Assembly: GCA_964345775.1 (NCBI GenBank)
Contig: CAYFSO010000001.1
Location: 36,396 to 100,395, forward strand
Direction of reading: 5' to 3'
Length of the DNA stretch: 64,000 bases
Origin: M55B154 sp964345775
GTDB taxonomy: Bacteria; Spirochaetota; UBA4802; UB4802
Positions 25,668 through 35,018 of the stretch are shown here, in pieces. Numbering within the stretch: position 1 is the first letter of the stretch; each line of letters starts with the position of its first letter. Position numbers and translations under genes: made by a program. The notes beneath the pieces are model-generated. The model was not told where the DNA came from. It did not search any database and was given only the letters and a program-made list of their open reading frames with translations.

Positions 25668-25697
25668 TTATCAAAACAACAATCAATTCTCTATAAT
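25668..25697 (+). promoter_or_regulatory. Possible sigma70 promoter for the chemoreceptor gene
   Basis: TTATCA (25668-25673), an 18-base spacer and a perfect TATAAT (25692-25697). This would give a leader of ~185 bases. A second TTGACA at 25762 has only a poor -10 (GAATAT) after 17 bases. No sigma28 motif was seen. Confidence 0.4.
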
Positions 25698-25889
25698 TAA
25701 CAGGAATAGTGATGGTTCCCCCCTCCTGCGGCGGTGAAAACCGGAAAAATAAAATCGGTGTTGACATTCATTTTACGATGATTGAATATTTTGAAAATGA
25801 CAGCTGAAAAGTTACATTTTTTATACATATAAATTATTGTGGACGAAACCCTGCTTTTCTTTTTTTATGGTAAGAAAAAAGGGGGCATC

Positions 25890-28361
25890 ATGAGTCATAT
25901 AAAGTTATACCGACGATTCTATTTGTATATGCTTGTGTACGGGAATGCCCTCTCCGCATTAATTGGAGCACCGCTTACCGTTCTTTTCTTTATATGGCAG
26001 ACAGAAATATCACTTTCAAACATTCACGTGGTTCTCGTTCCCGGTGCGGCTGTAATGGCAGTCGTGACCGTTCTTACTTATCTCTGGTACCAGTTCCTCC
26101 TTGCACCATTCCGCTGGTATTTCACTTCAAGGGAAAAGGGTACCGATTTTGGCGAGAAACAGGCACTCATTGTTAAGGAAAGGATCACTAATATTTCCGT
26201 CCTGTACTCACTGGGGCTCATTGGTCAGTGGATCATAGGTCTTCTTACCTTCAGTATTGTCAGTGCGTTATTGTATGGCCTTACTTTCGACCAGCTGCTC
26301 TACCTCTGGGTTGGTGGTATTATATCTATAAGCGTATCTGTGATGGCAGGATCTTTTTTCATTCCCCGTACCATCAATCGCATCGTGGAAAAAGGTGTAT
26401 TTAATAACATTATCAATGTTATCAGCACCAGACCTGTTACCTGGTTTGGCTCTCTTGTTCCGGTTATAACCTCTTCAAACAGTATCGTAAGTATTCTACT
26501 GGTTTTCTTACTTACCGCTTCAGGAATTCTTCTTGCGCATAACCTTATAGAAGATCTTTATGAAACGAACGTTAAAACACTTACAGGGCAGGTTTCTGAG
26601 AACCTTGACAATACGTTCAATGAAGCATTCGAGGACATGGAATTAATATCGCAGCTTTCAAGCCCTTCCGAGTCAGCACGTCGTTTGAGATCCTTAAAGC
26701 CTGAATACAATGACATACTAATAATCGAAAATGGTAACATCATCTCTTCCCTTACCGGTCAATATAATTCCCTTATACGAAAATCGTGGAACAATCTGGA
26801 ACTGGAAAAGTCCGGGAATAATGTAGTAAGCAAGCCTGTAATTGATAAGAAGCGAAACAACTCATACGTCATTGCAGGACACAGGCTGGGCAACAGGTTA
26901 TATGCAGTCATTTTCCAGGCTAAGCAATTGAGAGAACTCATACTTGATGAAGTTGTTATTGGGCAGTCCGGTTATATATTTGTTGGTTATCAAGATGGTG
27001 ATGGACTTGTTCACCCCAAAATGGATATTACCGTTAAGTCCATTTTTGATTATGACTGGGGTAAATCTCTCTACAAAAATGCTGGTACTTTCATTCCCTA
27101 CCTGTTTCAGGGTGAACACAAGATCGGATACCTGGAAAATACCAATACAGGTTTTATACTTATCGCAACTTTTCCCAGGTCTGAGCTGAACATGTACTCT
27201 AAGAAACTGGCTATAATCACTGTGCTGATAGGTTTACTCTGGAGTATATTTGCCGCCGCAATAATCTACAGGAATGTACGCCGCCTTCTTTCACCATTAC
27301 AAGAGGCCCGTGAAGTTATCAGTAATATCGCAAATGGTGACCTTACATCCCGAATGGACATCGCCCGTGGTGATGAAGTGGGCATCCTTTCCTCAGCTGT
27401 AAATATTCTTACAAATGAGCTGCGTGAAGCAATATCAGGAATTTACGGGATCTCAGATCAACTTGCATCCTCTTCGTCCCATATGTCCATGGCAATATCG
27501 TCATTCTCAGAAAATGTTCAGAACGAGGCATCAACCGTAGAAGAGATATCTGCCACCATCGAGGAGATATCTGCCGGGATGGAAAACGTTGCCAGAAGAG
27601 CAGATAGTCAGAACGAAAGCCTTGTGTCTCTTATATCACTGCTGAAAAACCTTTCAGAGACTATACAGAAAGTGGCAGATACAATGAACGTATCAATAGA
27701 ACAAGTTGATATGATCACCAGGAAATCCAGCGAAGGCAGCCAGTCCCTGAACCAGATGAATAACACCATGAAGGTACTGGCAAAGAGTTCTGATGACATG
27801 AAAAATATTATACAGATAATAAATGATATATCAGAACAGATAAACCTCCTTTCCCTGAACGCAGCCATTGAAGCGGCCCGTGCCGGCGACTTTGGACGGG
27901 GGTTTGCAGTAGTTTCTGACGAGATCTCAAAGCTTGCCGATCAGACGGCACAGAGTATAAAAGAGATTGATAACCTGATAATGCAGAACAGTACTGAAAT
28001 GTCGAAGGGGACAGTAACCATTGAACAATCCATTCAGACCTTCGGTATTATCATACAGGGTGTGGAACATGTTTCAGGCCGCATGCAACAGGTTGCAACT
28101 GAAATGAATGAACAACTATCCCTGAATACCAGGGTGCAGAAAATGATAACCGAGGTACAGGCCGGTTCGGAAGAGATAAAGAATGCAACCGGTGAACAGC
28201 GCGCAGCTGTTTCAGAGATATCAACTTCAATAGGGAGTATAAACGAACTGGCACAAACCAATGCGGGTGCAGCAGAAGAGATGTCTGCAAATGCTTCTAA
28301 TGTTGAAGATCTTGCAGTAAAACTCAAGGATATGGTTTCATTCTTTAAGACTAAGGCGTAA
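25890..28361 (+). CDS. Methyl-accepting chemotaxis protein with a multi-helix N-terminal membrane domain
   Basis: 823 residues from the ATG at 25890, preceded by AGGGGG at proper distance; an upstream GTG lacks one. Five membrane helices fill residues ~10-235, then a periplasmic Cache-like sensor (~240-445), a sixth helix (AIITVLIGLLWSIFAAAII), HAMP (~470-525) and the signalling domain. The tip is near consensus: ISEQINLLSLNAAIEAARAG, then GFAVVSDEISKLA. It would control CheA in the chemotaxis array. The extra four-helix block in front of the Cache domain is not standard for chemoreceptors and could sense within the membrane. Its last 24 bases overlap the convergent histidine kinase gene. Confidence 0.92.
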   Translation: MSHIKLYRRFYLYMLVYGNALSALIGAPLTVLFFIWQTEISLSNIHVVLVPGAAVMAVVTVLTYLWYQFLLAPFRWYFTSREKGTDFGEKQALIVKERITNISVLYSLGLIGQWIIGLLTFSIVSALLYGLTFDQLLYLWVGGIISISVSVMAGSFFIPRTINRIVEKGVFNNIINVISTRPVTWFGSLVPVITSSNSIVSILLVFLLTASGILLAHNLIEDLYETNVKTLTGQVSENLDNTFNEAFEDMELISQLSSPSESARRLRSLKPEYNDILIIENGNIISSLTGQYNSLIRKSWNNLELEKSGNNVVSKPVIDKKRNNSYVIAGHRLGNRLYAVIFQAKQLRELILDEVVIGQSGYIFVGYQDGDGLVHPKMDITVKSIFDYDWGKSLYKNAGTFIPYLFQGEHKIGYLENTNTGFILIATFPRSELNMYSKKLAIITVLIGLLWSIFAAAIIYRNVRRLLSPLQEAREVISNIANGDLTSRMDIARGDEVGILSSAVNILTNELREAISGIYGISDQLASSSSHMSMAISSFSENVQNEASTVEEISATIEEISAGMENVARRADSQNESLVSLISLLKNLSETIQKVADTMNVSIEQVDMITRKSSEGSQSLNQMNNTMKVLAKSSDDMKNIIQIINDISEQINLLSLNAAIEAARAGDFGRGFAVVSDEISKLADQTAQSIKEIDNLIMQNSTEMSKGTVTIEQSIQTFGIIIQGVEHVSGRMQQVATEMNEQLSLNTRVQKMITEVQAGSEEIKNATGEQRAAVSEISTSIGSINELAQTNAGAAEEMSANASNVEDLAVKLKDMVSFFKTKA

Positions 28362-30455
28362 TGAAAAAGTGGTCAAGGGCTTCTTTTGCAATTCCAGTGT
28401 TCCTCCAACCTGCTCGGTCAACGCATGCAGCAATCGCAGTCCCAGTGTATCCTGGTTATGAATATCGATGTTTTCAGGAAACGTCGAACCATTATTTGAC
28501 ATTGAAATAGTATACTCATCATTGCCATCTACCATTGACATTTGCACTTTGAATTCAGGAGGAATGCCCGGGATGAAACCATGTTTCATGGCATTTGTTG
28601 CGATTTCATTCAATATAAGGCCAAGAGGTATGGCAATCCCGAGGGGGAAATTGATATCAGGCATGTTCAGCTCATAGCGAACCCTGTCTCCCGGGTACGT
28701 GGAGAATATCTCTTCGAGCAGTTCCTCAACATACTCCCTCAGGTTAATACTTGTTAATTCGTCAGAGTAATAGAGCTTTTCATGTACGATCCTGATGGCA
28801 TTAACCTGATCTTTTAGATCAGACAGGTCGATCTTATCTCCAGTAGTTGACTGCTTAAGGTTAATGAACGATGATACCATGGCAAGGTTGTTCTTTACCC
28901 TGTGATTAATTTCTTTGAGCAGAAACTCTTTTTCCTGCAGCAACCCTTCTATTTTTTCCTCCCTCTCTTTTTGTTCGGTAATATCAGTGTTAAATCCCAC
29001 AAATCGGACACCTTTTCCTGGCTCATCGAAAAGGGCCTTCCCCCTGCCCGTTATCCAGCGGTAAGTACCATCTTTTGCCCTCATTCTAAAAGTTGACTCG
29101 TAGAAATCTGTTTCACCTTCCAGGTACCGGTTTACCCGGTTATACGCGTCTTCCAGGTCATCAGGATGGACAAGGTCACTCCAGACAGCACTTGTATAAG
29201 GCAGTTCATCGGGATGGTAACCAAGCATGGTTGCAAACCTTTCCGAATGATAGGTATCATTTGTTAAAAGGTTCCAGTCCCACAGGCCGTCCCTGCTTCC
29301 CTCTACTGCCAGCCTGAACCGTTCCTCGCTTTCCCGTAAGTCATGCTGCGCAGCCCTCAGGTTGGACACATCATGGAATATTGCCTGAAGGCAGTTATCC
29401 CCTGCTTTACTTGTATTCATTATTACCGGGACAGTTTCACCATTCATTTTCTTTATGAACCGTTCCATGTACACGGTCTCTCCAGCATGTACCCTGTCAT
29501 ACCTGAGAGGGTTACTTTTTAACTCAGTGTCCGGGAAGAGCAATGTAATATTAGATCCTGTTAATTCATCGATGCTGTAACCTGAGATCTTGCTCATGGA
29601 GATATTGGCATCAGTGATATAACCGTCATTGGTACCTATAAGAATTCCGTCCGCGGCATTATCAAAGATTGACTTGAAACGCTCTTCACTGCTTTTAACA
29701 CGCTCTTCAATCTCTTTTTTCTTTGTTATATCCCTTGTTACTGATAATATGTGAGGTTCATTATTAATATTGATGACCCTGGCAGACATCAATCCCGTTT
29801 TCAATGTCCCATCTTTGCACCTGAAAATTGATTCAAGGTTTTCCATCACCCCGTTTTTCTCCAGACCTTCTACGAGTTTTTCACGATCTTCTGGAATTGC
29901 CCATACCTCAATTTCAGAGGAAAGTTTCCCTATGACATCTTCACGTGTATATCCCGTTAATGCGGTAAACCCTTCATTTATATCAATATAAAGGCCATCT
30001 AATCTATTGATATTAATTGAATCCGGACTTGTCATAAATGCGGCACGGTATTTCTCTTCACTTTCAATTGTCTTTTCATGGGCAAAAAACAGCTCAAATG
30101 CCATATTTATTGCTTCAATGAGAACAAATTCCCCTGAATTTTTTAAAATATAGCCATACCGGGTTATACCCTTAACCCGTTCAACCATTTCTCTTTCAGA
30201 ATGGCTGGTGAGGAATACTATGGGAAGCCGGTGATGCTTCAGTATATTCTGGGCTGCTATAGTGCCGTCCACTTTGTCACTGCCGAGATCAATATCCATG
30301 AGAACAAGGTCAACCCTTTCCTGGTTCACCTTGTCAATCGCATCAGAAGCATTATGCACTACTACTACATAAAAACCATGACTTTCAAGCATCCTTGCTT
30401 CGTCCATGGCAATAATGGCTTCATCTTCTACAAGTAATATGCTCTTCCTGTCCAT
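28338..30455 (-). CDS. REC-PAS-PAS-PAS sensor histidine kinase of the HisKA_2 type
   Basis: 705 residues, soluble. Receiver first (Asp54 in LVLMDIDLG, Lys in the YILKN region), then three PAS domains (~135-250, ~255-375, ~385-505; for instance DITKKKEIEERVKSSEERF and the PAC-like RYRWITGRGKALFDE), then a HisKA_2 phospho-acceptor EINHRVKNNLAMV and an HATPase with GLILNEIATNAMKHG. HisKA_2/HWE kinases usually answer to light, redox or general stress and signal to receiver-only or diguanylate proteins. The REC-first gene running divergently at 30581 begins with a similar receiver, so cross-talk is likely. No ribosome-binding site; promoter-like hexamers lie so close that the mRNA may start at the ATG. 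Confidence 0.92.
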   Translation of the reverse strand: MDRKSILLVEDEAIIAMDEARMLESHGFYVVVVHNASDAIDKVNQERVDLVLMDIDLGSDKVDGTIAAQNILKHHRLPIVFLTSHSEREMVERVKGITRYGYILKNSGEFVLIEAINMAFELFFAHEKTIESEEKYRAAFMTSPDSININRLDGLYIDINEGFTALTGYTREDVIGKLSSEIEVWAIPEDREKLVEGLEKNGVMENLESIFRCKDGTLKTGLMSARVININNEPHILSVTRDITKKKEIEERVKSSEERFKSIFDNAADGILIGTNDGYITDANISMSKISGYSIDELTGSNITLLFPDTELKSNPLRYDRVHAGETVYMERFIKKMNGETVPVIMNTSKAGDNCLQAIFHDVSNLRAAQHDLRESEERFRLAVEGSRDGLWDWNLLTNDTYHSERFATMLGYHPDELPYTSAVWSDLVHPDDLEDAYNRVNRYLEGETDFYESTFRMRAKDGTYRWITGRGKALFDEPGKGVRFVGFNTDITEQKEREEKIEGLLQEKEFLLKEINHRVKNNLAMVSSFINLKQSTTGDKIDLSDLKDQVNAIRIVHEKLYYSDELTSINLREYVEELLEEIFSTYPGDRVRYELNMPDINFPLGIAIPLGLILNEIATNAMKHGFIPGIPPEFKVQMSMVDGNDEYTISMSNNGSTFPENIDIHNQDTLGLRLLHALTEQVGGTLELQKKPLTTFSLRLSLKE

Positions 30456-30459
30456 TTCA

Positions 30460-30474
30460 TGTATAATGTATACA
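30460..30474. promoter_or_regulatory. Inverted repeat between two divergent signalling genes
   Basis: TGTATA-ATG-TATACA, perfect six-base arms, 5 bases ahead of the histidine kinase start. It contains TATAAT on the plus strand (30462-30467). It may be a regulator site or an overlapping divergent promoter. Confidence 0.3.
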
Positions 30475-30580
30475 CGATATCAAATATATCAACCATATTT
30501 ATATATTAATATTGATAATAATCAGCAAATCTGATACCGTAATCATTGTAATCCATAAAAAACACTACAGGATCGCATTA

Positions 30581-32629
30581 ATGATTCGGATATTGATCGT
30601 TGAAGATGAAGCAATTGTTGCCCTTGATATTTCCCAAAAACTTGAACAGCTGGGTTATTCTGTTACCGGCACCGCATCCAATTTCGAAGAGGCGGTAAGC
30701 CAGGCCGAAACAACAAGTCCTGATCTTGTACTGATGGACATTCACCTTCGTGGTGAAAAAGATGGTATCGAGGCCGCGAAGACCATACTTGACAGGATGG
30801 ACATACCCGTTGTGTACCTGACGGCCTATAGTGACAACGAGACATTACGAAAAGCCGCCCGGTCAGGCGCGTACGCCTATATAAAAAAACCATACTCCGA
30901 TGCCGAGATAAACTGGAATATCGAACTTGCCGTTAAAGTGCATTCTCTTAAAAAACAACTGCAAACAAGCGAAGAGCAGTATAAGAACCTTTTCAACAAT
31001 TCCGTGGTTGGGGTTTTCCAGGCCACCCCAAGAGGAGAGATCATTACCGCCAACAAGACCCTGGCCGCTATGCTGGGATATGAGAACATAGAGAACCTGG
31101 TTGAAGACTCGGCCGGAAGCGATGGACACATCTTCGCCGATGCGGGTCAATGGGTCAAATGCATAGAGTTACTTGAAAAAAACGGCTTAATAGACAACTA
31201 CCAGGTTGAACTGAATCAAGTTTCGGGTGAAACCATCTGTGTTTCCATTACCGCCCGAAGTGTGTATGAGAACGAAAAACTGAAATATATTGATGGCATC
31301 ATGCGGGACATGAGTGAAAAGATGTCCCTTGAAAAGAGAATTGATTATCTTGCCTTTTACGACGAAAAGACCAGCCTGCCGAACCGTAACCTTTTTATCG
31401 ACCGTTTGAGCCAGGCGGTGGCCCGCACAGAACATTCTGATCGAAGCTCTGCCGTACTGATAATCGACATTGACAGGTTCAAAACGTTGAATGACGTGTA
31501 TGGAGTTGCAACAGGTGACATGCTGTTAAATGTTATTGGCAAACGGCTGAAAGAAGTCACACGTGATGGTGACACTGTCGCAAGAATTGGAAGTGATGAT
31601 TTCGGGGTACTCCTGGTGGACATGGCAGATCCCGATGACGTTATTGTACTGGTGGAAAAAATACGTAACGCCATATCAAAGCCGGCGCAGGTTTCAAAAA
31701 ACACAATTGTAATGACATCCTGTATCGGTATAGCCGTCTGCCCGGTGGACGGTACAGACGCCCATACGTTATTACAGAATACAGACATGGCCCTGATGAG
31801 TGCCAGGAAAGAAGGGTACAATTCGTACAAGTTCTACACCGCGGCCATGAATACCAGGGCAGAGGATTACCTGAAACTGGAACACATGATGTATGACGCG
31901 CTGGAACACGAAGAATTTTTACCGTATTATCAACCCTATTACAACATAGCAACCGGCCACATGGCAGGAATGGAATGCCTGCTTCGCTGGCAAAACGAAG
32001 AACTTGGACTTGTTTCTCCTGGCAGGTTCATTCCCATACTGGAGGATACAGGTTTCATAATTGACGTGGGCGAATGGTTGATCCACAGGGTATGTGAAGA
32101 CATCCTTAAATGGAAAAGCCGTGACTACAATTGCGTACCTGTTTCCATCAACCTTTCGCAGGTTCAGTTCAGGCAGAAGAAACTCATTTCAACATTACGA
32201 AAGATCATCCGTGAAACCCATGTCTCACCTTCGCTTCTGAACTTCGAAATTACCGAAAGCACCTTCGCCCTGGATATTGACTATACCGGCAAAATACTGC
32301 AGGAAATGCGTGACCTGGGCATTACCATCTCCATTGATGATTTCGGAACAGGGTATTCTTCCCTCAGTTACCTGAGAAAACTGCCGCTGGATTATCTGAA
32401 AATAGACATATCCTTTATCAGGGATATCTCCACCAACGAGGAAAGCGAGTCAATAGTCCGTGCCATCGTCAGCATGGCCCACAGCCTGAACCTGAAGACC
32501 ATCGCAGAAGGCGTAGAAACAAAGGATCAACTGGACAGGCTGGCAGAACTTGGTTCTGACCTGGCGCAGGGATTCATGCTGAACAGGCCAATGCCCATAG
32601 AAAAACTTGAAGATCTTATAAAGGAATAG
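30581..32629 (+). CDS. REC-PAS-GGDEF-EAL protein with degenerate GGDEF, probable c-di-GMP phosphodiesterase
   Basis: 682 residues from the ATG at 30581 (AGGAT upstream); an earlier ATG lacks a ribosome-binding site. Receiver with Asp53 in LVLMDIHL, a PAS domain (~130-255), GGDEF (~260-420) and EAL (~430-680). The GGDEF active loop reads RIGSDDFGVLL, GSDDF in place of GGDEF, so diguanylate cyclase activity is doubtful, though it may bind GTP. The EAL half has MECLLRW (catalytic Glu kept), INLSQVQF, FEITEST, IDDFGTGYSSL, LKIDISFI and AEGVET, all expected for activity. Net effect is most likely c-di-GMP breakdown, switched by phosphorylation and a PAS ligand. Confidence 0.93.
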   Translation: MIRILIVEDEAIVALDISQKLEQLGYSVTGTASNFEEAVSQAETTSPDLVLMDIHLRGEKDGIEAAKTILDRMDIPVVYLTAYSDNETLRKAARSGAYAYIKKPYSDAEINWNIELAVKVHSLKKQLQTSEEQYKNLFNNSVVGVFQATPRGEIITANKTLAAMLGYENIENLVEDSAGSDGHIFADAGQWVKCIELLEKNGLIDNYQVELNQVSGETICVSITARSVYENEKLKYIDGIMRDMSEKMSLEKRIDYLAFYDEKTSLPNRNLFIDRLSQAVARTEHSDRSSAVLIIDIDRFKTLNDVYGVATGDMLLNVIGKRLKEVTRDGDTVARIGSDDFGVLLVDMADPDDVIVLVEKIRNAISKPAQVSKNTIVMTSCIGIAVCPVDGTDAHTLLQNTDMALMSARKEGYNSYKFYTAAMNTRAEDYLKLEHMMYDALEHEEFLPYYQPYYNIATGHMAGMECLLRWQNEELGLVSPGRFIPILEDTGFIIDVGEWLIHRVCEDILKWKSRDYNCVPVSINLSQVQFRQKKLISTLRKIIRETHVSPSLLNFEITESTFALDIDYTGKILQEMRDLGITISIDDFGTGYSSLSYLRKLPLDYLKIDISFIRDISTNEESESIVRAIVSMAHSLNLKTIAEGVETKDQLDRLAELGSDLAQGFMLNRPMPIEKLEDLIKE

Positions 32630-32652
32630 AATAATACCGAAATATTTACTAT

Positions 32653-32682
32653 TTGACATTCTTCCCCTGTGCACAGTATTCT
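32653..32682 (+). promoter_or_regulatory. Sigma70-like promoter placing +1 at the CapA-like start codon
   Basis: Perfect TTGACA (32653-32658), 18-base spacer, TATTCT (32677-32682), with the ATG at 32690. No Shine-Dalgarno sequence stands before that ATG, so a leaderless transcript is possible. Confidence 0.4.
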
Positions 32683-32689
32683 TCCCCGC

Positions 32690-33886
32690 ATGAAACGCTA
32701 CTGCATTATTTTACTTACCATCCTGCTCACGTCCTGTTCCGGTTCTTGTATACAGATGCCGTGGGAAAAAGGACCTGTCATCTCCTTTACCGGTGATGTA
32801 ATGATGCATGGCCCGGTGAAATCATGTGCCTACAGCCGTACCGCGAGAAATAACGGGGCCATTGTGAAGAATGGTTTCCATCATCTCTTTGAGCCGGTAA
32901 CCGCCCAGCTGCAACGGGGAGACCTCACCGTGGGGAACATGGAATTTCCCGTTAAGCCGCCATTTACCGGCAAAAGTATCGTGTTCAACTGCCGTCCGGA
33001 AGTAGTTGATGCCATGAAGAATGCAGGATTTGACCTGGTGACCCTCGCGAATAACCACGTGCTTGACCAGGGACCTGAAGGCATCGACACTACCCTTCGT
33101 TACCTGGATGAAAGGGGAATAGAACATGTGGGTGTACAAATAACAAATAAGACGGGATCCAGGGGATACTTTACCACCATAAAAGACATTCGCATTGGTA
33201 TCATCGCCTATACAGGAGTGCACAATTACCCCATGCCCCGAAAAGTGCGGCACAGGTACAATATAAACGATTTTTATCACAAAGAGACCGTGCTGAAAGA
33301 TATTAAACAGGCCCGCAAGGACTGCGACTTTCTCTTCATGCTTGTCCATACGGGCACCGAATACAGGCTGCTTCCGGACGAGAGGGACAGGAAGCTGATG
33401 AAAGAATACTGCCTCAACGGGGTAGACTGCGTTATCGGCCATCACCCGCATGTTTTGCAGCCTGTTGAGCAGATCACAGCTGAGAGCGGCCGGGTGTGTA
33501 CCATATTTTACAGCCTGGGAAATTTCATTTCCAACCAGCGTTATCATCATACAACCGATGATGGATCAATGGAAATCACCACCCGGGATTCGGCCATAGT
33601 ACACTGCAGGCTGAAGAGATCACTTGGCTCCATCACTGCCAGTTACGAGGTGGTTCCCATATATACCCGGAATATTCCCGACAGGCCGTACCGGAAATAC
33701 GGAAGGAATATACAGACACTGTCAATACCAGGAGAGATGCAAAGGCTCAACGGGATGCTCGGGGAAACACCCGGCAATGAGAAAACACTGTACCGCAAAA
33801 AGCTTCACGTACTTGAAAAACACCGGAACCACATACATACCCTGTTGCAATACTATGGATCCTACGATAATATAACCATTCGTTGA
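32690..33886 (+). CDS. CapA/PgsA-family lipoprotein (poly-gamma-glutamate synthesis-like phosphoesterase fold)
   Basis: About 398 residues. The N-terminus is a short signal followed by the lipobox LLTSC, so it is anchored in a membrane as a lipoprotein. The rest is the PGA_cap metallophosphoesterase-like fold: SFTGDVMMHG, VGNMEFPV, TLANNHVLDQGPEGI, VHTGTEY, VIGHHPHVLQPVE and FYSLGNFISNQ, with the conserved Asp, Asn and His residues. Family members take part in capsular polyglutamate synthesis or cell-wall change, but no other pgs gene is near. Start at the ATG after the possible promoter; a GTG 21 bases upstream is the alternative. Only 4 bases separate its stop from the convergent acyl-CoA dehydrogenase. 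Confidence 0.85.
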   Translation: MKRYCIILLTILLTSCSGSCIQMPWEKGPVISFTGDVMMHGPVKSCAYSRTARNNGAIVKNGFHHLFEPVTAQLQRGDLTVGNMEFPVKPPFTGKSIVFNCRPEVVDAMKNAGFDLVTLANNHVLDQGPEGIDTTLRYLDERGIEHVGVQITNKTGSRGYFTTIKDIRIGIIAYTGVHNYPMPRKVRHRYNINDFYHKETVLKDIKQARKDCDFLFMLVHTGTEYRLLPDERDRKLMKEYCLNGVDCVIGHHPHVLQPVEQITAESGRVCTIFYSLGNFISNQRYHHTTDDGSMEITTRDSAIVHCRLKRSLGSITASYEVVPIYTRNIPDRPYRKYGRNIQTLSIPGEMQRLNGMLGETPGNEKTLYRKKLHVLEKHRNHIHTLLQYYGSYDNITIR

Positions 33887-33890
33887 CGTG

Positions 33891-35018
33891 TTACAGCTGG
33901 GACGCGATGATCATGCGCTGCACGTTTGCGGTACCATCAATTGATTTCAGCAGCTGTGCATCATGGTATATCTGCTTAACAGGGTTCCGCTGAGACATCC
34001 CCCTGTAACCCAATACCTCCATTCCGAAAGAGGACAGGTCTTCAAGCAGCATGCTGGCATAATGCTTGGCCATTGACGCTTCCATGGTGAAGGGATCACC
34101 GTTGTCAATTTTTTGCAAGGCGTCACGGTACAACAGCCGTGCCGCGTGCAGCCGGGTGGCATATTCTGCCAGGGGAAAGGTGATCCCCTGGAAATAGGCG
34201 AGTGGCTTGTTGAACTGGCTGCGCTTTTTGGTGTACTGCACTATGATGTCCATCACCTTCTGTGCCGCCCCCACGCAGCTTGCGGCCACCAGGGGCCTTC
34301 CCTTGTCCAGGCATTCTATGAGCATGAAATACCCCACCCCTTCCCTGCTCAGCCTGTTCTCGTCTGACAGGAGAACGTTATGAAATGCAACCGGGCCCAT
34401 CACGCTGTTGTGAAAACCGTCAAGCTGATAGGGTTCTTCGATCATCAGCCCATCACTGCCCTGTTCAACCGAGAACACGTTTATGCCCGCCCGTCCCTGG
34501 CCGCGCGATACCGTGGCAAACACGAGGTAGAGCTGGGCAACGGTACTGCTGATCACCACCGTCTTCCTTCCATGTAAGCGAACATCTTTTTTGGTTTTCA
34601 GCGCCGTGCTTTTTATGCCCCCTATGTCAGATCCCGCTTCCTCCTCGGTAAGGCAGAAAGACAGGGGTTTGGCTGTGTGAAGCACCCTTTTCAGCAGCTT
34701 TTTTTTCCGGTTTTCATCAGAGGACAGCCTGATAAGCTCAATGCAATGCATGGTAGTTATAAGTGAAGGAAGTGCGCCGATAAGATCATAACTGAGATCT
34801 TCCATGACCAGTCCCGCCTCATGGTAGGTACACCCGTATCCTCCTTCACTTTCCGGGATGAGAAGGGACTGCAATCCATGGGACGCAAACTTCTGGTAAC
34901 AGTAAAGGGTTCTTTCACTGACATCCGGCATGGTGCTGACTGCATCTTCAGAGAATTCATTTCTGAGCGCTCTTGCAGCCTCAATGGCCCCTTCATAACC
35001 ACCGCGCGTATCAGACAT
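33891..35018 (-). CDS. Acyl-CoA dehydrogenase with Asp at the usual catalytic Glu site
   Basis: 375 residues from the ATG at 35018 (GGAGG seven bases before). Full acyl-CoA dehydrogenase fold: CLTEEEAGSDIGGIKSTA (FAD loop), ASCVGAAQKVMDIIVQYTKKR and QFNKPLAYFQGITFPLA (third domain), MEVLGYRGM. The segment where most members have YEGT with catalytic Glu reads IDGTANVQRMIIAS, so Asp stands in place of Glu; some families place the base elsewhere, so this need not mean inactivity. Its start overlaps the XRE gene by 8 bases, so regulator and enzyme form an operon. It oxidises an acyl-CoA and passes electrons to an ETF; chain specificity is not readable. Confidence 0.9.
   Translation of the reverse strand: MSDTRGGYEGAIEAARALRNEFSEDAVSTMPDVSERTLYCYQKFASHGLQSLLIPESEGGYGCTYHEAGLVMEDLSYDLIGALPSLITTMHCIELIRLSSDENRKKKLLKRVLHTAKPLSFCLTEEEAGSDIGGIKSTALKTKKDVRLHGRKTVVISSTVAQLYLVFATVSRGQGRAGINVFSVEQGSDGLMIEEPYQLDGFHNSVMGPVAFHNVLLSDENRLSREGVGYFMLIECLDKGRPLVAASCVGAAQKVMDIIVQYTKKRSQFNKPLAYFQGITFPLAEYATRLHAARLLYRDALQKIDNGDPFTMEASMAKHYASMLLEDLSSFGMEVLGYRGMSQRNPVKQIYHDAQLLKSIDGTANVQRMIIASQL

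Noticed and set aside
25569..25889. c-di-GMP riboswitch in the chemoreceptor leader
   Set aside because: The GEMM core and tetraloop receptor sequences are not there; the leader is mostly A/T-rich.
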